Assembly (NCBI GenBank): GCA_035705985.1
Contig: DASSVP010000087.1
Location: forward strand, 1 to 11,246
Direction: 5' to 3'
Source of the DNA: JACVRW01 sp035705985
GTDB lineage: Bacteria > Actinomycetota > Thermoleophilia > Solirubrobacterales > Thermoleophilaceae
Length of the DNA: 11,246 nucleotides
Numbering within the stretch: the first letter of the stretch is position 1; each line of letters begins with the position of its first letter. A program made the translations under genes and the position numbers. The notes under the pieces were generated by a model. It searched no databases, was not told where the DNA came from, and saw nothing but the letters and a program-made list of their open reading frames with translations. Positions 1-6,452 of the stretch are shown here, piece by piece.

Positions 1-387
1 GCGATCCGGGCCAGCGCCGTGAATCCGCAGGGCGCCGAGCTGGTCGGTGTGAAGGTCGCGTCCGTCGCGGCACTCACGTTTGCGATCGGCGTGGCGAGCG
101 CCGGCGCCGGAGGGGCGATCGCGAGCGTGCTCTACCCGTTCCTGCCCGGCTCGCACTACCAGTGGATCGCGCGCCTGCTCGGGATCATCGTTCTCGGCGG
201 AATGGGGAGCCTGCCGGGCGCGGTCATCGGCGCGCTCTGCCTCGGCGTGGCCGAGCTCATGACGGTGACGTACGTCGGCCCGGAGTGGGCGACCGGCGTG
301 CCCTACGCGTTCGTGTTCGTCGTGCTCTTGCTGCGTCCCCAGGGCATCCTCGGGACGCGCCTGCGACAGGACGTGGCGACCGCATGA
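1..387 (+). CDS. livH: Branched-chain amino-acid-type ABC transporter permease, LivH C-terminal part (partial, 5' end outside window)
   Basis: This is the last 128 residues of an inner-membrane permease of the HAAT family, which forms the translocation path together with LivM. The reading frame is open from base 1, so the true start lies upstream; the GTG at 19 is internal. The fragment begins with the cytoplasmic coupling segment that contacts the ATPase (AIRASAVNPQGAELVGVKV, similar to the RA..QN...A.L.GI motif of LivH). It then has hydrophobic helices and the family-typical C-terminal pattern LGGMGSLPGAVIGA...LLLRPQGILG. The stop (385-387) overlaps the ATG of the LivM-LivG gene as ATGA. 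The substrate cannot be read from the permease: HAAT systems carry branched-chain amino acids, but also amides, urea and aromatic acids. A periplasmic LivK-like binding protein is not in the window and may be upstream. Confidence 0.93.
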   Translation, partial: AIRASAVNPQGAELVGVKVASVAALTFAIGVASAGAGGAIASVLYPFLPGSHYQWIARLLGIIVLGGMGSLPGAVIGALCLGVAELMTVTYVGPEWATGVPYAFVFVVLLLRPQGILGTRLRQDVATA

Positions 388-2255
388 CGGACGCGCCCGC
401 CGCAGCCGAGGGGACGCTCTCGGGCGGAGGAGCGGCTCCGTCCAGCGCCCCCGGCAGGGCGCTGCGCTCGCCGTGGACGGCCCTTGTCGTCGTGCCGGCG
501 CTGCTGCTCGCCCTGTTCCCGGTCCTGTCCGACGACCTCTACTACCAGAACATGTTCATCCTCTCGATGGTCTTCGCCGTCGGGGCGGTCGGGCTGAACA
601 TCATCACCGGCTACGCCGGCTACATCTCGCTCGGCCAGGGCGCCTTCATCGGCCTCGGCGCCTACGTCGTCGGAATCTGCGTCGGCGACATCGGCGGCTC
701 GCCCTGGGTGTGGGTCCCGGTCGCCGGTCTCGTGGCCGGGGCGATGGCGGCGCTGCTCGGGGTCGTGGCGATGCGAGCCCGTGGCCACTCGTTCGTGATC
801 CTGACGATCGCGTTCCTGTTTCTGATCCAGCTGCTCGCGACGAACTGGAACGAGCTCACGAACGGGACCGGCGGGATCACTCTCCCGGTCCCGACATGGA
901 GCGTCGAGTACCAGTACTGGCCCTTCTATTACTCGCTGCTCGGGCTGCTCGCGCTGTCGCTCGCGATGTCGTGGTGGATCCGACGCAACAAGTTCGGGAT
1001 GGGCCTGATCGCCATCCGCGAGGACGAGGACAAGGCGGCGACCGTCGGGGTCAGCACGCCCACCTACAAGATCCTCGCCTTCGCCGCGAGCGCCGTGTTC
1101 GTCGGCATGGCCGGCGGCGTCTACGGCTACTACATCGCCTTCATCGACCCGCTGGGGATGTTCAACATCCTCCTGAGCGTCCAGATCATCCTCTCGCTGC
1201 TGCTCGGCGGGCGGGCCACGCTCTGGGGGCCGGTGCTCGGCGCCTTCATCATCGAGTGGCTCAACGAGACGACGAACAACGAGTTCGGCGGCGGCAACGC
1301 GCGCCTGCTGATCTTCGGCGGCCTGCTCGCGCTGGTCGTGCTGTTCCTCCCCAAGGGGATCGTCCCGACCGCCAGCCACTGGATCGAGCGCTGGCGCTCG
1401 CGCGGCAAGGCGGGCCTGGCGGGGGAGCGCCTCACGGGGATCGACCTGCGCGAGCGCGAGGCGCCTCAGCCGTCGGCTCCACCAGCGGATGCCGAGCCGC
1501 TGCTCGAGGTGAAGGGCCTGGTGAAGCACTTCGGCGGCGTCCGCGCCGTCGACGGCGCGTCGTTCGCCGTGCCCGAGGGGTCGATCACTGCGCTGATCGG
1601 GCCGAACGGCTCCGGCAAGACGACGGTGTTCAACCTCATCGGCGGGACGATGGCGCCGGACGCCGGCGAGGTCTGGTTCGACGGCCGCCGGATCGACGGA
1701 AAGCCGCCCTGGCAGCGGGCCCATCTCGGCATCGGTCGGACGTTCCAGATCACCCGGCTGTTCCGCGAGATGACCGTGCTCGAGAACGTGGTGGCGCCGC
1801 TGCGTGAGTTCCGCCTCGGCGGCCTGAGCGCCGACGCGGTATCCGGTCGCGAGGCGCGCCGCGCGGAGGAGCTGCTCGACTTCGTCGGGATGCGCAAGTA
1901 CCGCGACGTGCGGGCGTCCGCGCTGTCCTACGGGCAGCAGAAGCTGCTCGAGCTCGCACAGATCCTGATGCTCGACCCGAAGCTGATCATGCTCGACGAG
2001 CCCGCCGGCGGCATCAACCCGACGCTGATCGAGCGCATCGGCGAGATGATCCGCGAGCTCAACTCGAACGGCACGACGTTCCTGATCGTCGAGCACAACA
2101 TGCCGTTCGTGCTCGGGCTCTGCAACCCGGTCCTCGTGCTCGCGCGCGGCGAGACGATCGCCAGCGGCACGCCCGACGAGATCCAGCGCGACCCGAAGGT
2201 GCTCGATGCGTATCTCGGCGAGGACTTCAGCCTCGAGCAGCCGGTGGAGGCGTGA
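384..2255 (+). CDS. livM-livG: Fused LivM permease / LivG ATPase of a branched-chain amino-acid-type ABC importer
   Basis: One 623-residue protein carries both the second permease and an ATPase of the importer. Residues about 30-345 are LivM: hydrophobic helices, the signature GYAGYISLGQGAFIGLGAY at 76-94, and the coupling segment AIREDEDKA at 210-218. The permease ends around FLPKGI (321-326). A charged, Pro/Ala-rich linker (about 330-371) leads into a complete LivG-type ATPase (372-612). That domain has Walker A GPNGSGKT (406-413), signature LSYGQQ (514-519), Walker B LIMLDE with D538/E539, and the switch histidine H571 in VEHNM. The ATG at 384 overlaps the livH stop by 4 nt. The frame is open upstream to 162, but that extension would run through livH and encodes an Arg-rich shadow. 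Separate livM and livG genes are the usual arrangement; fused forms are also known in the family. There is no stop or frameshift between the domains. Confidence 0.95.
   Translation: MTDAPAAAEGTLSGGGAAPSSAPGRALRSPWTALVVVPALLLALFPVLSDDLYYQNMFILSMVFAVGAVGLNIITGYAGYISLGQGAFIGLGAYVVGICVGDIGGSPWVWVPVAGLVAGAMAALLGVVAMRARGHSFVILTIAFLFLIQLLATNWNELTNGTGGITLPVPTWSVEYQYWPFYYSLLGLLALSLAMSWWIRRNKFGMGLIAIREDEDKAATVGVSTPTYKILAFAASAVFVGMAGGVYGYYIAFIDPLGMFNILLSVQIILSLLLGGRATLWGPVLGAFIIEWLNETTNNEFGGGNARLLIFGGLLALVVLFLPKGIVPTASHWIERWRSRGKAGLAGERLTGIDLREREAPQPSAPPADAEPLLEVKGLVKHFGGVRAVDGASFAVPEGSITALIGPNGSGKTTVFNLIGGTMAPDAGEVWFDGRRIDGKPPWQRAHLGIGRTFQITRLFREMTVLENVVAPLREFRLGGLSADAVSGREARRAEELLDFVGMRKYRDVRASALSYGQQKLLELAQILMLDPKLIMLDEPAGGINPTLIERIGEMIRELNSNGTTFLIVEHNMPFVLGLCNPVLVLARGETIASGTPDEIQRDPKVLDAYLGEDFSLEQPVEA
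2246..2250 (+). promoter_or_regulatory. Ribosome binding site deciding the livF start
   Basis: GGAGG lies 6 nt upstream of the GTG at 2257. It supports that GTG over the in-frame ATG at 2206, which would add 17 residues overlapping the livM-livG gene and sits before the conserved LKLTDV start of LivF proteins. Confidence 0.7.
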
Positions 2256-2256
2256 C

Positions 2257-2979
2257 GTGCTGAAGCTCACGGACGTGTGCGCCGGCTACGGGGGCGGCGA
2301 CGTTCTCCAGCAGGTGAGCCTCGAGGTACCGGACCGCTCGGTCTGCTGCATCGTCGGGCCCAACGGCGCGGGCAAGTCGACCGTGCTGCGCGCGGTGAGC
2401 GGGCTCCTGCAGCCGCGCAAGGGCGAGGTGCAGCTCGAGGGGAAGTCGATCGTGGGCATGCATCCGTCGCGCATCCTCGCGATGGGCGTGTCCCAGGTCC
2501 CGCAGTCGAACGCGCTCTTCCCCGGGCTCACGGTGAAGGAGAACGTGCTGATGGGCGCGTACATCCAGCGCCGTGACAAGAAGCTGCTCGAGCGGCGCTA
2601 CGACGAGGTGGCGGAGCTCTTCCCGGTCATCAGGGAGCGGGCCGACGACCGCGCCGGCAACCTGTCGGGGGGCCAGCGGCGCATGGTCGAGTTCGGCCGG
2701 TCGCTGATGCTCGAGCCGAAGCTCGTGCTGCTCGACGAGCCGTCGCTCGGGCTCGATCCCAAGGCGCTCAAGCATGTCTGGGAGTCGATCCAGGTCATGG
2801 TCGACGCCGGCAAGACGGTCCTGCTCGTGGAGCAGAACGTGCGCTTCGGGCTGCGGCTCGCGAAGCAGGGGATCGTGATGGAGAGCGGCCGCGTCCTCCT
2901 AACCGGCGAGGCCGGTGCGGTGCTGAACAACCCTGAGATGTCCGCCCTGTACTTCGGCGGCAGCGTCTCCAAGGCGTGA
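2257..2979 (+). CDS. livF: LivF-type ATP-binding protein of the branched-chain amino-acid-type ABC importer
   Basis: This 240-residue ATPase is the expected length for LivF and is the second nucleotide-binding subunit, pairing with the LivG half of the upstream fusion. Visible motifs are Walker A GPNGAGKS (34-41), Q-loop VPQSNALFP (81-89), signature NLSGGQRR (135-142), Walker B LVLLDEPSLGLDP (156-168, D160/E161) and VEQN (191-194). Glutamine in place of the usual switch histidine is normal for LivF, whereas LivG has VEH. The GTG start at 2257 is 1 nt past the preceding stop and is backed by GGAGG at 2246-2250. The stop overlaps the next gene's GTG as GTGA. The protein is cytoplasmic and membrane-associated. 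Together with livH and livM-livG this gives both permeases and both ATPases; only the binding protein is missing here. Confidence 0.95.
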   Translation: MLKLTDVCAGYGGGDVLQQVSLEVPDRSVCCIVGPNGAGKSTVLRAVSGLLQPRKGEVQLEGKSIVGMHPSRILAMGVSQVPQSNALFPGLTVKENVLMGAYIQRRDKKLLERRYDEVAELFPVIRERADDRAGNLSGGQRRMVEFGRSLMLEPKLVLLDEPSLGLDPKALKHVWESIQVMVDAGKTVLLVEQNVRFGLRLAKQGIVMESGRVLLTGEAGAVLNNPEMSALYFGGSVSKA

Positions 2980-3857
2980 GCGGAGTACTGTGGGCGACGG
3001 CGTCCGGCATAGGGTTCGGGCTCTTTCAGAGTCTCAACAGGCGGGCGATTCGCGGCATCGAGGACCCTTGGGTCTCGACGTTCCTCCAGCTGTTCGTGGC
3101 GACGGCGGTGCTCGTCCTGGCGAGCCTCCTGTCGGAGGACCTCACCCAGCTGGGCGATGCGAGCGGCGAGGCGATCGCGCTGTTCGCCATCGCCGGTGTC
3201 ATCCACTTCGTCCTCGGCTGGCTGTTTCTGAACATGAGCCAGATGCGGATCGGCGCCTCGCGCACGGCGCCGCTCATCACGCTGACCCCGCTGTTCGGGG
3301 TGGTGCTCGCGGTCGTCACCCTGGGCGAGCTCCCGAGCGCGACCGCGCTGCTCGCGATCCTGCCGATCATGGTCGGCGCGTGGATCCTCGCGAGCCGCGG
3401 TACCGGCGATGTGAGGATCGAGCGCGACTCGATCTTCGCCTTCGGCACGGCGTTCATGTGGGCGCTCAGCGCCGTCCTGACCGTGGAGGCGCTGGAGGGC
3501 CTCGACTCGCCCCTGCTCGGCGTGACGCTCGGGCTGCTCGCGGCGACGGCCGCGCTCGGCGGCGCCCTGGCCGCGCGCGGGTCGTTCGGGGCCATCCGCT
3601 CCATCGCGCGGAACACGCTCGCGCTCAAGCTGTCGGCCGCCGTGCTCGTGGCGTTCGCGACCTGGTTTCGGCTGCTGGCGCTGGACGAGACGGACGTCGC
3701 CGTCGTCCTGGCGACGAACCTTGTGGGCGTGCCCATCACGCTCGTGCTCGCGCCGATGATGGTCGGCCGGCACCTCGAGCACGCGGACGCGCGCGTCTGG
3801 GTGGGCGGGCTGCTGGTGATCGTGGGCGTCCTCGCGCTGATCGGCCTGGAGGGGTGA
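2976..3857 (+). CDS. DMT-superfamily transporter with two EamA domains
   Basis: This 293-residue, very hydrophobic protein has about ten predicted membrane helices in two repeats (about 3-140 and 153-291), the standard EamA/DMT architecture. The first repeat shows the typical late segment SQMRIGASRTAPLITLTPLFG followed by a helix ending in LGE. The second ends in a glycine/valine-rich helix (VWVGGLLVIVGVLALIGL). DMT proteins move small metabolites such as amino acids, sugars or drugs, often outward; the substrate cannot be told from sequence. The GTG start at 2976 overlaps the livF stop by 4 nt, and the membrane segment begins at once, so no upstream start is needed. No strong Shine-Dalgarno is visible, so translation probably depends on coupling to livF. 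Its place between an importer and catabolic enzymes suggests it exports a product or provides a second uptake route, which is inference. Confidence 0.88.
   Translation: MSGVLWATASGIGFGLFQSLNRRAIRGIEDPWVSTFLQLFVATAVLVLASLLSEDLTQLGDASGEAIALFAIAGVIHFVLGWLFLNMSQMRIGASRTAPLITLTPLFGVVLAVVTLGELPSATALLAILPIMVGAWILASRGTGDVRIERDSIFAFGTAFMWALSAVLTVEALEGLDSPLLGVTLGLLAATAALGGALAARGSFGAIRSIARNTLALKLSAAVLVAFATWFRLLALDETDVAVVLATNLVGVPITLVLAPMMVGRHLEHADARVWVGGLLVIVGVLALIGLEG
3848..3854 (+). promoter_or_regulatory. Ribosome binding site for the amidohydrolase gene
   Basis: GGAGGGG sits 7 nt before the GTG at 3862, overlaps the last codons of the EamA gene, and fixes the start of the amidohydrolase. The protein then opens directly with the metal-binding HAH motif. 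Confidence 0.65.
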
Positions 3858-3861
3858 GGGC

Positions 3862-4845
3862 GTGACGTTCGACGTGCACGCCCACGTGATCGTCCCCGAG
3901 ATCACGCGCGACGGCGGCGGCGAGGGATGGCGCCCGCGTGTCTTCAGGGACGACCGCGGCGCGCAGGTCGTGGAGATGGGCGACAAGCAGATCCGCGCGG
4001 CGATCGCCGAGTTCGTGGACATCGACGGCATCCTCGCCGCGCAGGACGAGGCGGGGGTGGACCGCGTGCTCCTGTGCCCCTGGGTCCCGCTGCTCTACTA
4101 CGACGCCGAGCCCGGGGAGGGGCTCGCCAGGGCGCGCATCCAGAACGAGGCGCTCGCCGGAATCGTGCGAAGCCATCCAGAGCGCGTCGATGCGCTGGGG
4201 GCACTGCCGCTTCAGGACCCCGAGCTCGCCGCGGAGGAGCTGGGCGCGTTGATGGCCGCCGGCGTGCTGAAGGGCGTCGAGCTGGCGGCGAGCGTGCGCG
4301 GCGTGTTCCTCGGCGACGACCGCTTCGAGCCGTTCTGGGAGGCCGCCGAGGCAACCGGGGCGCTCGTGTTCATCCACCCGACCACGCGCGGCTTCGACTC
4401 GCCGGCGTTCCAGGACTACTACCTGTGGAACACGGTCGCGAACCCTCTCGAGACTGCCACGACGGCGGCCCACATGGTGGTCGCCGGCGTGATGGAGCGC
4501 CATCCGGAGCTGCGCGTCCTGCTCGCGCACGGCGGCGGCGCGCTGCTGGCCGTGCGCGGGCGGATGCGGCATGCGCACGGCTTCCAGCCGCAGGCGCGCG
4601 CGCGTCTCGGGGAGTCGCCCGACGACTCGCTCAGGCGCTTCTACTTCGACACGCTGACGCACGACGAGGCCCTGCTGCGCGCCTTGATCGACTACGCCGG
4701 CGCGGACCACGTCCTGCTCGGCTCGGACTACCCGTTCGACATGGGCGACGCGCGCCACGTGGAGACGGTGCGGGCGCTCGGGCTCGACTCGGACGTCGAG
4801 GCGCGCATCCTGTCCGGCAACGCGGAGGAGCTGATCGAGAGATGA
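3862..4845 (+). CDS. ACMSD-like metal-dependent amidohydrolase (probable decarboxylase or hydrolase)
   Basis: This 327-residue cytoplasmic TIM-barrel enzyme belongs to the amidohydrolase family 2 group that includes 2-amino-3-carboxymuconate-6-semialdehyde decarboxylase (ACMSD) and aromatic acid decarboxylases. The expected metal ligands are present: HAH at 6-8 on the first strand, H172 in VFIHPTTRG, H223 in LLAHGGGAL, and D289 in LLGSDYPFDMG. The order and spacing match ACMSD (HxH, His, His, Asp). Family members typically use one Zn2+ or Mn2+ for non-oxidative decarboxylation; some hydrolyse or hydrate instead. The GTG start is backed by GGAGGGG and leaves only five residues before the first histidine, normal for the family. 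The stop overlaps the next ATG as ATGA. In this operon it probably acts on an acidic or ring-opened intermediate. The exact reaction is not determinable, and calling it true ACMSD would go too far. Confidence 0.9.
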   Translation: MTFDVHAHVIVPEITRDGGGEGWRPRVFRDDRGAQVVEMGDKQIRAAIAEFVDIDGILAAQDEAGVDRVLLCPWVPLLYYDAEPGEGLARARIQNEALAGIVRSHPERVDALGALPLQDPELAAEELGALMAAGVLKGVELAASVRGVFLGDDRFEPFWEAAEATGALVFIHPTTRGFDSPAFQDYYLWNTVANPLETATTAAHMVVAGVMERHPELRVLLAHGGGALLAVRGRMRHAHGFQPQARARLGESPDDSLRRFYFDTLTHDEALLRALIDYAGADHVLLGSDYPFDMGDARHVETVRALGLDSDVEARILSGNAEELIER

Positions 4846-6452
4846 CACAGAGCGCGGACATCGTGGTCGCGGGCGCCGGCCACAACAGCCTGATCACGGC
4901 GGCCTACCTCGCGAAGGCAGGCTTCACCTGCCTGGTGCTCGACGCACGCGACATCCCGGGTGGGGGCGCGGCCACGGAGGAGCTGCTGGGCCCCGGCTAC
5001 CGGATCGACTCCTGCTCCACCGGCCACACGATCATCCGCGTGAACCCGCTGCTGATGAACGACGAGCTCGGCCTGCACGCCGACTACGGGCTCGAGTACC
5101 TCGAGCCGGACCCGGTCGGCCACGTGGCGTTCCCGGACGGCGAGCAGCTCACGATGTGGCTCGACCTCGACCGGACCTGCGAGGAGATCGCGCGCTTCTC
5201 GCGCCGCGACGCCGAGGCGTATCGGCGCCTGATCGCCGAGTACGACGACGTGAAGGGCATCTTCGGGCGTGCCCGGGTCACGCCGCCGGGGTTCGGGCCC
5301 TCGCTCGAGGAGATGCTGCTCGAGCACCCGCGCGGGCGCATCTGGCTCAGGCGCAACGCCATCTCCGCGTGGGACGTCATCCGCCGCGAGTTCGAGGACC
5401 GCCACGTGCAGGCGTTCATGATCTGGCAGGCGTTCCAAACGCTCGTGCCGGTGGACGCGGCCGGCTCAGGGGTGAACGCCTACTCGATCATCTTCGGGCG
5501 GCAGGGACGCAGCTGGTCCGTCCCCCGTGGCGGGTCCGGAGCGCTCACGGACGCGCTGACCCGCTATCTCGAGGACCGCGGCTCGACCGTGCTCACGGGC
5601 CGCCAGGTGACGCGCCTCGTGATCGAGGACGGGCGCTGCACCGGCGTGGACACCGACGACGGCGAGCGCTACACGGCGGCGCGCGCGGTGCTCTCGACGA
5701 TCCACGTCAAGCAGCTCGTGGAGATGGCGCCAAGGGAGGCGTGGGGCGAGGAGTTCACCTACGGCGTCGACACCTACGACGTCGGCATGTCCGGGATGGC
5801 CTGTTACCTCGCCACGGACGCCCCGCCGGAGTTCCAGACGGCGGATGGGCCGCGCGCCGCCGTCTCGGCGGGCACGGTCGGCTGGCCGGAGGAGGTGCTC
5901 GCGCTGGGCCGGGCGGTGCGCGACCGCCGAGCGCACGACGAGGGCGTGCCGTGGCTGCTCGTGGCGACGCCCACGCTCGTGGACCCGGACCGCGCGCCCG
6001 AGGGCCATCACACGATCAAGCTGCTCAGCCCCCAGACGTGGGAGCTGCCGGAGGGCGTGAAGGGCTGGGACGACCACAAGGAGACGGTCTTCCGGCGCCA
6101 GCTCGAGCATGTGAGGCGCTTCATCCCCGCGCTGTCCGACGAGCACATCCTCACGTCGTACGTGAAGAGCCCGGCCGACATCGAGCGCTCCAACCAGCAC
6201 ATGATTCACGGTGCGTTCCACGGTGGCGACCGCAGCTACCCGTTCAGCGGGAAGAACCGGCCGGTGCCCGGCTGGGCGGACCACCGGATGCCCATCCCGG
6301 GGCTGTACCAGACCGGCGGCACGACGAGCGTCGGCGGCTCCGTGACCGGCGTCCCGGGGCGCAACGCGGCGATGGTGATGTTGAGCGACCTGGGACACGA
6401 CCCGAAGGAGGTGATCGCCGGTGCCGGACGCGCGCGTGCAGGCAGCCGTTGA
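4842..6452 (+). CDS. Phytoene-desaturase/PYROXD2-like FAD-dependent oxidoreductase
   Basis: This 536-residue flavoprotein fits the CrtI/PYROXD2-like family in length and layout. The N-terminus has the dinucleotide-binding fold IVVAGAGHNSLITAAYLAKAG (7-27), an acidic residue ending strand 2 (D34), and the following GGGAATEE segment (40-47). The C-terminus has the matching FAD motif (487-511: GLYQTGGTTSVGGSVTGV, then PGRNAA). The third glycine of GxGxxG is serine (S16); this keeps a small residue and need not abolish binding. Despite the name, nothing nearby points to carotenoid synthesis: there is no crtB or crtE, and the neighbours are catabolic. A dehydrogenase or desaturase acting on an operon intermediate is more likely. 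The ATG overlaps the amidohydrolase stop (ATGA) and has GGAGGAG at 4824-4830. The last 32 nt overlap the following gene and contain its ribosome binding site region just before. Confidence 0.9.
   Translation: MTQSADIVVAGAGHNSLITAAYLAKAGFTCLVLDARDIPGGGAATEELLGPGYRIDSCSTGHTIIRVNPLLMNDELGLHADYGLEYLEPDPVGHVAFPDGEQLTMWLDLDRTCEEIARFSRRDAEAYRRLIAEYDDVKGIFGRARVTPPGFGPSLEEMLLEHPRGRIWLRRNAISAWDVIRREFEDRHVQAFMIWQAFQTLVPVDAAGSGVNAYSIIFGRQGRSWSVPRGGSGALTDALTRYLEDRGSTVLTGRQVTRLVIEDGRCTGVDTDDGERYTAARAVLSTIHVKQLVEMAPREAWGEEFTYGVDTYDVGMSGMACYLATDAPPEFQTADGPRAAVSAGTVGWPEEVLALGRAVRDRRAHDEGVPWLLVATPTLVDPDRAPEGHHTIKLLSPQTWELPEGVKGWDDHKETVFRRQLEHVRRFIPALSDEHILTSYVKSPADIERSNQHMIHGAFHGGDRSYPFSGKNRPVPGWADHRMPIPGLYQTGGTTSVGGSVTGVPGRNAAMVMLSDLGHDPKEVIAGAGRARAGSR
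6405..6416 (+). promoter_or_regulatory. Full-length Shine-Dalgarno inside the upstream gene
   Basis: AAGGAGGTGATC is complementary over 12 nt to the conserved 3' end of bacterial 16S rRNA. It lies 9 nt (counted from the end of AAGGAGG) before the GTG at 6421, wholly within the last codons of the FAD oxidoreductase gene. It fixes 6421 as the start rather than the in-frame GTG at 6436, and is the strongest ribosome site in the window. Confidence 0.8.

Noticed and set aside
303..2270. 655-codon open frame on the - strand opposite livM-livG
   Set aside because: It is antisense to a protein with intact LivM and LivG motifs. Its translation is Arg/Glu/Asp/His-rich low-complexity typical of GC-rich shadow frames, with no recognisable domain.
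2902..2916. Short hairpin ACCGGC-GAG-GCCGGT
   Set aside because: It lies inside livF coding sequence, has only a 6-bp stem and no following T-run; nothing supports a terminator.
2990..3865. 291-codon + strand frame over the EamA gene
   Set aside because: It is a shadow frame: very Arg-rich with no membrane segments, whereas the 2976 frame gives a well-formed ten-helix transporter.
2598..4848. Long - strand open frames (2598-4031 and 3736-4848)
   Set aside because: They lie opposite livF, the EamA gene and the amidohydrolase, have Arg/Pro-rich compositions and contain no family motif. They are explained by the scarcity of stop codons in GC-rich DNA.
4842..6452. Carotenoid biosynthesis gene (crtI)
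   Set aside because: Similarity is at fold and family level only, and no crtB/crtE or other isoprenoid gene is nearby.
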